A DNA stretch of 17,594 bases. It comes from Entrophospora sp. SA101 (Eukaryota > Glomeromycota > Glomeromycetes > Entrophosporales > Entrophosporaceae). The notes beneath the pieces were generated by a model. The model worked only from the letters and a program-made list of their open reading frames with translations. It was not told where the DNA came from and ran no database searches. This document shows, piece after piece, positions 7,841-16,290 of this stretch (its first letter is position 1; each line of letters begins with the position of its first letter). The stretch spans positions 1-17,594 of the forward strand of contig CAUDNR010000921.1 of NCBI GenBank assembly GCA_958430865.1, in the 5' to 3' direction. The position numbers and the translations under genes were made by a program.

Positions 7841-8590
7841 TGTGTATTTTCTTTAAAATTTTATTAATCTAAAATTTATTAACAAACAAATAAAAAATAA
7901 ATTGATATAAATATTAAAATTAACATTTTATTTTGCAAAAAAGAAATGACAAGTTTTTTGTTTCGTTAACTCGATCAGTCAATCGCTTAAAATTAGTTGA
8001 TGGAAAATTCAATTATAATCTTATGCAGTTTTTTTTTAAAAAAATTTAGAAATAAATATCTAAATATAATTTTCAATATTATTATCACTACTTTCTATCC
8101 TAATTGTTTCATCATCACTTTTATCATTTTCACCTCCCATATTTCCATCATCATCGATTATAATATTCATATTATCATCGTTTGGACATTTTAATTTGTA
8201 ATTAAAATAAAAAATATACACCAATTTAAAACATATTCAGGTTTCCCTTTTTTTATCATGTATAAAGGAAAAAGTGGATCAGATCTTTTTAAAAGCAAGC
8301 TGGTGGAATAGGAACTGAATTATCAATTCTACCCAATTTAACAAAATAAGGCCAAATTTTTGATTTTGCCAATTCTTAAAAATGCAGTAAAAATTGGTAA
8401 AAATTAAAAATTCTTTTTGGCATGATTTGAAAAAAAATGGTGCATTTTTTTTTTCATACTAGTGCCAATTTAGTATTAGAAACAGTTTAAAATTTTGATT
8501 TGTGGTTAGTTTTTGCTACATGAGATGAAATAAAACATTGCTATTCGTTATTGCAGTAGAAAATAGTAAAAATCATATTACAATGTTTCC
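7841..8590. repeat. 3' flank of GST unit 1, shared with unit 2
   Basis: The flank holds an AATAAA-like polyadenylation signal (about 7889-7894) and blocks that recur, diverged, after the second GST. TTAAAATTAACATTTTATTTTG at about 7915 matches 10882 onward. The block with TCATGTATAAAGGAAAAAGTGGATCAG near 8257 matches the one near 11172, and its continuation ATTATCAATTCTACCCAATTTA also matches. No second gene is evident here; the 65-codon frame at 7997-8194 has no recognisable motif. Confidence 0.65.
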
Positions 8591-8607
8591 CCAATTTTTT
8601 TTTTATA

Positions 8608-8800
8608 ATTAACTGTCTCTGGTTACAATGGGCTTTCGTTACAATTGGTATTTCGTTACAATGGATTCTCATTAGAATGAGAAAAAAATAAAAAATTACA
8701 TATGGAACTGAGGATCAAGCTTTGACTGTCTGTACGAGATAATTTCCGCAGTACAAGAAACACCAGAAGAAGACAAAAATATGAGTATTCTAATATTGTT
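8608..8800 (+). mobile_element. pogo/Tigger-like left end with relic of first helix-turn-helix
   Basis: At 8611 the sequence ACTGTCTCTGGTTACAATGG starts three near-tandem 16-17 bp units, each beginning GTTACAATKG and separated by TTTC. CAGT-like ends with iterated CGTTAyAAyGG phrases are characteristic of pogo/Tigger terminal repeats. Downstream, about 8714-8790, the plus strand reads QALTVC, a frame change, then YEIISAVQETPEED, resembling the 'Ltv-qKyeIi-ave' start of the N-terminal psq-type helix-turn-helix of these transposases. Together they look like the 5' end of a decayed element. No right end or catalytic part was found, and sequence matching the GST unit resumes at about 8801. Confidence 0.45.
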
Positions 8801-8940
8801 TTAGAAGCATTCAAAATTTAACTATTCTCAACAAAATTCCGATACAAGATAAATAGTTCAGTAGTACCAAAAATGACATCAAATTAGAAAAAAAAAAAAT
8901 TAAAATGCTTCTCTCCTTAACATATACCTTAGAAAGATTT
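8801..8940. repeat. Block shared by the two GST units
   Basis: AGCATTCAAAATTTAACTATT and the following sequence through GATACAAGATAAATAGTTCAGTAG (8808-8870) recur at 11742-11800 with scattered substitutions, and CATCAAATTA...AAAATG.TTCTCTC also matches. A shorter similar phrase (AAATAGTTCAGTGTTACCAAAAACTGACA) appears at 14448. This shows that the duplication unit extends well beyond the gene. Confidence 0.7.
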
Positions 8941-9979
8941 AATTGATATGTCAATCACACGGGCCAGCCATGCATGTCCAATCTTAAAAAAAAAAAATTA
9001 TAGTGCAGGACATCTATAATGGTCAATGATTATCATATAACTTTAAAAGCTTATAACTCCTTATTAAAAAGAAAAAGAAAAAAATGAACCGATAGAATTA
9101 AAGCTAAAGACCTAAGCTTCATTTCTTTCGGTTTATTTTGAGTTATAAGGCTTCAAAGTTAGGCCATTTTATATATGTCTATGTATGTAAATTGTAGAAT
9201 TTCGGAATAATCATCCTTTGTGATTTCCTGAAAGGCTTTAAATTTTTTTGTGATACAGAAAATCTTTCAATAAAAGAAATCTGATTACTTCTTTCCTTAA
9301 TTGTATTTCTCTGATCAAGATAATCAAACTCTTAGAAATATAAGGAAATTGAATTCTTGGCGAAAAATCAGGTTTTGATTATAATAATAAAAATGCATTG
9401 ATTCTATAAATAAACGAACCAAAAATATTTTCTTTTTTTCTCAACTAAAAGAAAATTTTAATTACAACCATCGTTCGCGTTACTATTCATTAAAACAATC
9501 ACTTTCTTTTATTTGGACATAAAAGTTAATCAGTGTATTAATTTGCTAACATCCAATCATTATCACCAGTATTTGCATCAGAGTATATATACAAAAAAGT
9601 TATTATGATCGACATTTCTTCCTGCCGATATGACTTATTATACATGTGCATAGTAATGTAAATCTAAGAATAGATATTTATTACTATCTTTAAAAATGAT
9701 TAATTAACTAACTTGTTAACTTTGGCCTTTATCGAGTAGCTGTGACTCGTGTACTAAGTAAAAAGTGTTCTCACGTCAAAATGCACATGTGTACATGTAA
9801 TTTCAACTCTGATTTAAGACTATTGAAGGTGCTAAAAGAAATTTAATGATTCTGAATCTATATTAATTAACTTTCTGAAAAGAGAAATGAGGATCCCCTT
9901 TTTTTTCTATTGTTATTATTATTGTGCATTGTGGCTTTGATACAAGGAACAATTTTATTACGATAATGAAAAGGGAAAT
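8941..9979. other. Region between GST units, no gene recognised
   Basis: This 1-kb A+T-rich stretch contains an imperfect palindrome (9040-9159) and otherwise no coding signal. TGTGACTCGTGTAC at about 9740 contains a TGACTC core like that bound by AP-1/Gcn4-type bZIP factors, about 345 bp before the second GST start. One copy of so short a motif is weak evidence. Confidence 0.45.
9040..9159. repeat. Imperfect 120-bp palindrome
   Basis: The left end ACTTTAAAAGCTTATAACTC (from 9040) matches the complement of the right end GAGTTATAAGGCTTCAAAGT (to 9159) at about 17 of 20 positions. Further in, AAAAATGAACCGATAGAATTAAAGCT corresponds to the complement of AGCTTCATTTCTTTCGGTTTATTTT. It resembles a fold-back (MITE-like) element without coding capacity. 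Confidence 0.5.
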
Positions 9980-9983
9980 ATTA

Positions 9984-10017
<34 letters not shown>

Positions 10018-10024
10018 CATCATC
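9980..10024. repeat. (ATT)n/(ATC)n microsatellite upstream of GST copy 2
   Basis: About eight ATT units grade into ATC-containing and TCA units between roughly 60 and 110 bp before the ATG. The first GST copy has no such tract. Confidence 0.85.
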
Positions 10025-10025
10025 A

Positions 10026-10035
10026 AATATAAATA
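10026..10035 (+). promoter_or_regulatory. TATA-like box of GST copy 2
   Basis: AATATAAATA lies about 55 bp before the ATG at 10087, a usual distance for a short fungal leader. It is not present at the same place before copy 1. Confidence 0.35.
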
Positions 10036-10086
10036 CACTCACAAATTTCCTCACATCCAAATTATTATTAGCTTTTAAATAAAAAA

Positions 10087-10837
10087 ATGGGTATTAAAAT
10101 TATCGGATTTGGTAAATCACCCACTACTCTTAGAGTAATTCTTACCCTTCAAGAGTTAGGTCTAGAACATGAATTTGAAGAAGGCGTTTATAATGAAATG
10201 AAATCACCTGATTTTCTTGCCACAAAAAATCCATTGTAAATAATCTTTATTATTATTAACTTTTTTCGTGTTAATGTCTTCTTCAAAAATAAATTAACTA
10301 TTATCATTTATCATTGCTATATTTAATAGCGGGAAAGTCCCAGTAATGATTGATGACGGTTTTACACTTTACGAATCGCGTGCAATCTGTCGTTATCTCG
10401 TAAACAAATACCAAGGAACCAAGAATTCTACAATTTTGATTCCAAAGGATATACAAAAGGCCGCTTTGGTTGAACAATACTTATCGGTCGAAAGTTTATA
10501 TTTTGATTTACCATCAACAGCCATTAATTTTGAAGAAATTGTTGCTGTAAAGTATATGAATAGAGAAGCTGATGCTGAAAAGGTCAAAGAAGCAAAAGAA
10601 AAAATTGAAAATACATTGGATATCTATGAAAAATTTCTCGAGGGAAAAGATTATTTGATTGGTGAATATTCTTTGGCTGATCTTGTTCATATAGCTAATA
10701 TCTATGTTAATGTTCATAAAACTAGCGCTAAAGATGTATATTATGATGCTAAAAGACCCAATGTTGTTAAATGGGTGAAAAGGATTTTCGAAAGACCTGC
10801 TTGGAAACAAATAGCAGCAAATCTTAATTCCGACTAA
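10087..10837 (+). CDS. Glutathione S-transferase, phi-like (second copy)
   Basis: Two exons (10087-10235 and 10330-10837) with a 94-nt GT-AG intron encode 218 residues. The protein is a paralogue of the one at 7088-7840. It keeps the catalytic-type Ser11 (in GFGKSPTTLRV), the cis-Pro in KNPFGKVPV, the Glu65-Ser66 glutathione motif in ESRAICRYL, the SLADL motif and RPNVVKWVKRIFERPAWK at the C-terminus. Exon 1 has one codon fewer and exon 2 one codon more than copy 1. Differences cluster around residues 8-12 and 31-40, mid-C-terminal residues about 120-130 and the last helix, while the glutathione site is nearly invariant, which suggests a different second-substrate preference. A (ATT)n tract and a TATA-like box lie upstream. 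Both copies seem intact, so both could be expressed. Confidence 0.92.
10236..10329 (+). other. GST copy 2 intron
   Basis: A 94-nt phase-2 GT-AG intron sits at the same codon as in copy 1 (Phe of NPFGKVP). Its first 15 bases and last roughly 45 bases are almost identical to those of copy 1. Confidence 0.9.
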
Positions 10838-11902
10838 TGTATTTTTCTTTAAAATTTTATTAATTTAGAATCTATTGATATTAAAATTAACATTTTATTT
10901 TGCAAAAAAGAACATTAAGAAGTTGTTTCGCTAACTCGACCAAATTTGATTGCATTTTTTTAAATTTTTACTTTAAAAATAAAATTTATTATCACTACCA
11001 CTGCCGCCTTCTTCACCAATCTCTATTCTAATTGTTTCACAATCGTCATCACTTTTATCACCATCAATTATAATATCCATATTATCATTTTTGGTATTTT
11101 TTAGACATTTTAATTTTTGTAATTAAAATAAATATACATCAACTTAAAACATATCCAGGTTTCTCTTTTTATCATGTGTAAAGAAAAAGTGGATCAGGTC
11201 TTTTTAAAAGCAAGCTGGGCCGAAATTATCAATTCTACCCAATTTAGATTTTACCTAATAAATTGGTAAAAATTAAAAAATTTATTTTGACATTGTCATA
11301 CATATGAACATCAGAACAGGGTTATCACATGGTTGTTACATGGTTATCGAAAAAACCTATGCTGATTGCAAAGTATATATTTGATTCATTTTATTATTAA
11401 GCATGCCCATCAACAATAATGCAAAATAACAAACACTGTTGTAGTATAATATAGTTGAAAGGCAAGCTAATTCTTCTAGACAAATTATTAAGTAGGATAT
11501 CAAGAATCTTGAAAATACTGAATTATGGTGCTTGTTTATCAAACTTAGTCCTCTTAACATTTTAAAAAATAAAACAAGCATAAAAAACAATATTTAAGGT
11601 ATTTTCTTTCATTGTTTTTTGAAATAGCATTCCATGTGCAATTTAGTACAATAAATAAATACTCCAATTGTAAAACGGCAATGCTATGCTCAAAAAAAGA
11701 GAAGACATTCCCGCCGCCATTCTTTTCGCCCGGGACTGTAGCATTCAAAATTTAACTATTCGCAATAAAATTCTGGTACAAGATAAATAGTCCAGCAGTA
11801 TCAGAAACGAGAGACTTGCAACATCAAATTAAAAAATAAATAAAATGTTTCTCTCTAATATACAGTGTATAACAAAAAAAAAAAAAGTAATCGAAAAATT
11901 AG
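10838..11902. repeat. 3' flank of GST unit 2
   Basis: Blocks at about 10838-10950, 11130-11290 and 11742-11870 match the flank of the first GST, defining the second duplicated unit. Between them, 11290-11740 does not match unit 1 and shows no gene. It includes an isolated G+C-rich patch (CCCGCCGCC...CGCCCGGGAC, 11710-11736). The 64-77 codon minus-strand frames here carry no recognisable motif. Confidence 0.6.
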
Positions 11903-12272
11903 GAGGAAAGTCCCAGTAATGATTGATGACGGTTTATCTCGTAAACAAATATCAAGGAACCAAGAATTCTACAACATTGATTCCAAAAGATATATAAAAG
12001 GCCGCTTTGGTTGAACAATACTTATTGGTCGAAAGTTTATATTTTGAAATACCATCAACAGCTATTAATCACGAAGAAATTATTTATGTAAAATATATGG
12101 GTAAAAAAGCAAAAGAAAAAATTGAACGGACATTGGATGTCTATGAAAAATTTCTTAGGGAAAATATTATTTGATTGGTGAATTTTTTTTGGCTAATCTT
12201 GTTCATATAGCGAAAGACCTGCTTGGAAACAAATAGCAATAGTAATAGCAGCAAAATCTTAATTCCGACTAA
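11903..12272 (+). pseudogene. Glutathione S-transferase pseudogene (third copy)
   Basis: Sequence homologous to exon 2 of the upstream GSTs starts at GGAAAGTCCCAGTAATG, just after an AATTAG that corresponds to the intron acceptor. Exon 1 is missing. A 32-bp deletion after GATGACGGTTT removes the ESRAIC glutathione motif and shifts frame. The CAA codon of the DIQKAA block has become TAA. About 25-30 bp are missing before AAAGCAAAAGAAAAAATTG, single bases are lost around TTTCTTAGGG, and about 90 bp after GTTCATATAGC are deleted before GAAAGACCTGCTTGG. The end (ATCTTAATTCCGACTAA) and several substitutions agree with copy 2 rather than copy 1, so it derives from the copy-2 lineage. It cannot give a working enzyme. 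Confidence 0.9.
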
Positions 12273-12293
12273 TGTATTTTCTTTAAAATTTTA

Positions 12294-12841
12294 TTGATTT
12301 ATTAAAAAATTTTCTATAAATAATAAAATCAATAGTATTGTCATTTTAAAAATACTGTTTAAATCAACTACTGCCTGTGCGATTGATACAATCATCAATG
12401 TTAAAAAAAACAAAATAATTGAAAATATTCGTTGAATAACCATAATTAGAAACTCCCTTTATTATACAGCTGGAAGTTGTTGATCTCCGCTATACCTCAG
12501 GGTTCATTATCATCAAAACTCCAGTAAGGTTCGGAACTCAGATTTTCGTTTAAATTCTTTTCAACACGTGGTATATAAATTTGGATCATAAATATTTGTT
12601 TGGAGCTTTTTCTTTTAGCTTGGATTAATTTGTGATATGAGTTTGTCTTTTATTAGTTCTGCCCATTTTAAGTAATTAACTTTGTTGATACTGTATATAT
12701 ATATATATTTATATATTTAAGAAAATTTATATCTTATTTGGTTTTTTTAATAGTATATACTAAAAAAATCTTGTACATTAGAACGTAATTATAGAAAATA
12801 AATTTTAAAAAAGGAAAAAGTAATAATAATTAAAAAAATAT
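12294..12841. other. Intergenic, nothing recognised
   Basis: This roughly 550-bp A+T-rich stretch includes a short (TA)n tract near 12693-12708. No open frame of note, RNA gene or repeat match to the rest of the window was seen. Confidence 0.5.
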
Positions 12842-13417
12842 TTAAAAATTTTGATCTTTCAAATAATTGACAATCTGTTCCATTTCGAAATAATGGTGGT
12901 TTATTTTTAGCATATAATGCTTAATAATTGACAGATGACGAGAAAGAACTAAAAGATCATTGTTATATTTAATGTCATTATTGTTGGAATTCGATAAAGG
13001 AATGTTCTTAATGTTTAAATTAGCAAGACTAAAATAATCGGTTAAATTGGGATTGGGATTTAAATCGGAATTACTACCATAATCATTATTACTATCATGT
13101 AAACATTGATGTGGTTGAGGTTGTTGTTGTGATTGAGATGAAAATGATAGAGGTTGGGATTGTTCAGGTGGCAAGTATGGTAAGGGTTGCAGTGGTTTGA
13201 ATGGCTGCTGTAGTTGAGGTGAGAATGATAAAGGTTGGAGCGGGGAGAATGATAAAAGTGGTGGTGGTGACATTATGTTGTTATTATCAGCATTAATATT
13301 ATTGTCTCCGCTTAAAAATGGTGGATTATTTGTTCCAAAATGATGATGATTGGGATTGTAGTAAATTACGGGATTTTGTTGGTAATTGGCTTGCTGTTGA
13401 AATTGTTGATTAGACAT
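12842..13417 (-). CDS. Gln/Asn/Pro-rich protein of unknown function
   Basis: A single open frame of 191 codons begins at ATG 13417 in a good context (ATTACAAAATG) and ends at TAA 12844-12842. A run this long without a stop is very unlikely by chance here, and base composition shifts to the G-rich plus strand expected for Pro/Gln codons. Residues 1-60 are Gln/Asn-rich (MSNQQFQQQANYQQN...). Residues about 50-105 are Pro/Gln/Ser-rich with repeated PLSFSPQ/PLSFSSQ phrases. The last 60 residues are less biased and may be helical, ending FEMEQIVNYLKDQNF. There is no signal peptide or membrane segment. Such composition is common in transcriptional co-regulators and RNA-binding proteins, but nothing here fixes a role. 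A TATAAATA box lies 34-41 bp upstream. I do not recognise the family; it may have extra exons. Confidence 0.65.
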   Translation of the reverse strand: MSNQQFQQQANYQQNPVIYYNPNHHHFGTNNPPFLSGDNNINADNNNIMSPPPLLSFSPLQPLSFSPQLQQPFKPLQPLPYLPPEQSQPLSFSSQSQQQPQPHQCLHDSNNDYGSNSDLNPNPNLTDYFSLANLNIKNIPLSNSNNNDIKYNNDLLVLSRHLSIIKHYMLKINHHYFEMEQIVNYLKDQNF

Positions 13418-13450
13418 TTTGTAATTTTTACTTCTTGGAAAAATTCCGCA

Positions 13451-13458
13451 TATTTATA
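13451..13458 (-). promoter_or_regulatory. TATA box of the Gln/Pro-rich gene
   Basis: TATAAATA on the minus strand (13458 to 13451) sits 34-41 bp before the ATG at 13417, implying a very short leader. Confidence 0.5.
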
Positions 13459-13459
13459 G

Positions 13460-14010
13460 CTGTTTTTTCAAAAAGTTTGTTTATATTTGTTTTATCATAT
13501 GACAACTTGCTAATGTGATGTACATATCATATCTGCGTTATACTTTTTTAAATTCCGTGCGTAACAATAATATTGTATTTTTTAAATGATGTTCTCCATA
13601 TAATTATGGGTATTTGTAAATCTCATCATTTATCATTAACGTATTTATAATTTTCTTTTTTTAGCAGTAGACTTTTTTAAATTCTAAATCATCAACTTTT
13701 TATTGATGGTTTGACTTTTTAAGATTAAAATTAATAACGCCATAAATGCGAGCCGCTAAACTTTTTGTGCCACAACGTAAAAATTCAAATATTCGCGAAT
13801 TCAAAATTGTAAATATATTTTTAAATTTAAATGAATTAGTGTCATACTTAATATTAAGTAAGCTAAATGAGATTTCACCCATTGAAAATCCCGAATGAAG
13901 ATCTTTCTAGATTTGAATTATATCCAATCGTTGAATATTTCAACAATAGACATTTATATACATTATAATGCATAACACGTTGTAAATTATATGATTTGAA
14001 GAGCACGAAT
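13460..14010. other. Intergenic, nothing recognised
   Basis: A+T-rich sequence upstream of the Gln/Pro-rich gene. Short minus-strand frames of 60-67 codons (for example 13882-13700) show no known motif, so no gene is called. Confidence 0.5.
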
Positions 14011-14011
14011 A

Positions 14012-14053
<42 letters not shown>
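14011..14053. repeat. (AAT)n microsatellite
   Basis: About 14 uninterrupted AAT units, read as Tyr codons on the opposite strand. This explains the poly-Tyr frame there, which is not a gene. Confidence 0.95.
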
Positions 14054-14054
<1 letters not shown>

Positions 14055-14297
14055 TGGGGAAAACAAACAAACAAACAAAAAAAATATTCAATTGATTACC
14101 ATATTTGGAAGAACTAAGCCAACCATACAAATATATTAATACAGTAATATACACTGAGCATTACGTCATAAAGGGTTCAAAGCTGTGTGTGTGAAACATT
14201 CAATTATCATACTAATACATATATCCTACTACCCATTTTTATTTGATTATTTTTGCTAGCCAAATTAAGAAAAATTGAAAGAGAATAAAACCAATGA

Positions 14298-14549
14298 TAT
14301 TGCTCTATTCAAGGAAAATTTCTTTGGCTGAAGCATCAGTATTAATTCAATCTAAATGGAAAATAAAAGATCAGGCAAGCCTTTCTGTTTGGTGAGTAAA
14401 AGTGGTGACCAAAGGAATAATATTCGACAAATCCACTTCCTTATTAAATAGTTCAGTGTTACCAAAAACTGACAGTAAGGCTTCCTCCAAGGCTTGATTT
14501 TTTCAATATTTTTAAAGCAGGCAATAGGAAATTCTCCTGCTTCGATAAG
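14298..14549 (-). pseudogene. Coding relic, family not recognised
   Basis: On the minus strand from about 14549 the sequence reads LIEAGEFPIACFKNIEKIK. After one missing base it continues ALEEALLSVFGNTELFNKEV and runs open through IIPLVTTFTHQTERLA to a TGA at 14373-14371. Beyond it the same frame gives SFIFHLD, a stop, and INTDASAKEIFLE (to about 14298) before another stop. The long open blocks either side of single lesions indicate a former gene. I cannot name it. A phrase 100 bp away (AAATAGTTCAGTGTTACC at 14448, opposite strand) resembles the GST-unit block at 8855. The plus-strand frame over 14295-14390 is a shadow of this. Confidence 0.4.
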
Positions 14550-14966
14550 TACTTATTGCAGGGTTTATTATAATCTCTCTGATTTTTTCTCAACAAATTC
14601 TGGATTTCATGTTTTGTTGAAATCAATCAAATAAATTTATTTGTTTATCTCGTTCTTTATTTACTCTAATTTCTTATTGAAATTCTTGGCTTGCAAATGA
14701 AAAGTCTTTAATTACAAGAACAAATTATTGTTTACACATAAATTAGAGTAATAGTAAATGATATATTTGTGCGACTTGCAATGCATATTAATATCTTGCT
14801 TGCTCAATATCAACCTGTCGTGTAAGTTTATGTGATTTTGATATATTGACAGGTCAATGTAACGTGAGTTAGTTAATTACATATATTGATATTCCTATAT
14901 ATAAATCTCATTTGAAAATTAAGACGAAGCTTTTGCAAATTAGTACCATCGTTAACGTGAAAATAA

Positions 14967-15330
14967 CTGCTACAGGATGTTGATACGACTTCCTGGTTCA
15001 ACATAGCAGAAGAAAATTTGGTCGTCGTGATGAATGTTCTAAATATGGTACGTGTTAAATTATCTTAATATAGTTTACTTTTAGGCAATCGAAAGTGGTT
15101 CAAGGTCATTGAAATTGTTTTAGACAAAAATAAACAATGACTTGAGCAAAGCAGCTCGATTATGACCGACCAGTGTCTTCTGGAATTTTGGATGTTGAGT
15201 CCGAGCCAGGGAAAATTTTGATTATGTCCAGTAGTAACACTGGTTGAGATATTTCAATTTTCATTCATTTTGACAATATTCTTGAAAACATTTTAAAAAG
15301 CTTGCCTCAAAGAACTCAACCATTATTATA
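14967..15330 (+). pseudogene. Coding relic with possible mini-intron, family not recognised
   Basis: From an acceptor-like CTACAG (to 14975) the plus strand is open as DVDTTSWFNIAEENLVVVMN to 15051. A possible 33-nt gap bounded by GT...TTTTAG (15052-15084) joins it to NRKWFKVIEIVLDKN. After frame changes near 15140 and 15160 come NDLSKAARL and YDRPVSSGILDVESEPGK, reaching SSSNTG and a TGA at 15244-15246. The same frame then continues DISIFIHFDNILENILK to a TAA at about 15331. The blocks abut in shifting frames, as in a recently decayed gene. An intact gene with unusual introns is less likely because 33 nt is shorter than known fungal introns normally are. I do not recognise the product. Confidence 0.4.
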
Positions 15331-15657
15331 AATATATTATACTCGTGGTCGAAATTTAAACATTATCTTTAAATAGATTATGTACATATATTAGATATCT
15401 CTACATGCATAGGTAAAAAACGGTGGTCAAAAATATAATAAACTAATTCTGTTAATGCGTTCCCGTTCAATACAAGTTGGAAGCAGATCCGCGTCACTTT
15501 TTCAGCAGTTTGTAGCATTTAAACCCCTTAAATTATCCTTTAATGACGTATACAGCGACTTAAAGTTGGTCAGCAGGTTTAAAGTCTGTTGTACGGAAGA
15601 TGTACCATGTCGATCATATAGTAAAATCCTCCTTCTTCCTTTTTATTTTATTGTAAA
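15331..15657. other. Upstream region of the Mim2-like gene
   Basis: A 92-codon plus-strand frame (15455-15733) starts here and overlaps the next gene in another frame. It has no recognisable motif and I leave it out as a gene. A pyrimidine-rich stretch (CCTCCTTCTTCCTTTTTATTTT, about 15628-15650) just before the ATG at 15658 resembles the CT-rich blocks near fungal transcription starts. Confidence 0.4.
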
Positions 15658-16021
15658 ATGTCTCAATTTAATTCGAGTATACCGACACAACAACTTCCAA
15701 CAGACGAAAGTGGTTATATTGACGAGACTTTAACAAATATTTTCATAAACCACAATCATAACAATAACAACGGTAATGGTATTAATAGATCATCACAACA
15801 AGACATTAATATAGAAGAAGGTATTATTGATGATGAGAATGATGATGGCAGCGATATTATTGAATTCGAGGAAGACTGGGAGGAATTTGTTGAACAATTA
15901 CAACAAATGTTGTTGGTCTTTATGATTCCATGGTTAGGAAGATGGTTAGGCAGAAAGTTTTCATTCTGGGGTGATTATATTATTTATTATTACTATTGTT
16001 ACCATCACTATTATTGTTACC

Positions 16022-16102
<81 letters not shown>

Positions 16103-16205
16103 CAATCTATATTATTAATTTTCATTAGCATGGTCAAGATTTATAGAGTGGTATTATCAACCAACCCTTGTCAATAAAGTTCAACTCAAAATTCATAATA
16201 TATAA
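15658..16205 (+). CDS. Small membrane-anchored protein, Mim2-like (mitochondrial outer-membrane import)
   Basis: I read two exons, 15658-15970 and 16129-16205, encoding 129 residues. Residues about 1-50 are polar and Asn-rich, and 51-78 very acidic (IDDENDDGSDIIEFEEDWEE). QLQQMLLVFMIPWLGRW forms a single short membrane-compatible helix and is followed by the basic/aromatic LGRKFSFWAWSRFIEWYYQ. An acidic Trp-containing stretch, one helix with Pro and LG-(K/R)-x-LGR, then an aromatic tail is what I associate with Mim2. Mim2 is the fungal partner of Mim1 that inserts helical proteins into the mitochondrial outer membrane. The splice TGGG|gtgatt...cattag|CA creates Ala105 and continues the motif. 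Without splicing the frame would run into a long Tyr tract encoded by (TTA)n and stop at 16101. Exon 1 is well supported; splicing and the Mim2 name are inference. Confidence 0.65.
15971..16128 (+). other. Inferred intron carrying a (TTA)n microsatellite
   Basis: The donor is GTGATT (weak) and the acceptor TTTTCATTAG (good), with TATTAATC upstream as a possible branch region. Removing these 158 nt joins FSFW to AWSRF in frame. Almost half of the intron is the (TTA)n repeat. Confidence 0.6.
16023..16100. repeat. (TTA)26 microsatellite
   Basis: About 26 uninterrupted TTA units. All three plus-strand frames are open through it (Leu, Tyr or Ile), which produces the artefactual poly-Tyr and poly-Ile proteins at this spot. 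Confidence 0.95.
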
Positions 16206-16290
16206 TATAGATGTGGCTATACATGGTTATATTCTAATCTAATATATAATATAATCTAATAATCTAATATATATATAATATAATATAATA
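16200..16290. repeat. Low-complexity TAATATA cluster
   Basis: CTAATATATAATATAAT-type phrases repeat imperfectly just after the stop codon of the Mim2-like gene. No function is inferred. Confidence 0.5.

Noticed and set aside
9863..10060. Asp/Asn-run minus-strand frame
   Set aside because: The (ATT)n/(ATC)n microsatellite produces it.
11857..11902. Poly-A run before the third GST copy as a sign of a retroposed processed copy
   Set aside because: The copy lacks exon 1 entirely and starts at the old intron acceptor, so it was not made from spliced mRNA. The A-run is on the wrong side for a poly-A tail.
13875..14078. Poly-Tyr minus-strand frame
   Set aside because: It is translation of the (AAT)n microsatellite.
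15971..16177. 68-codon poly-Ile frame
   Set aside because: It is an alternative frame through the (TTA)n repeat inside the inferred intron.
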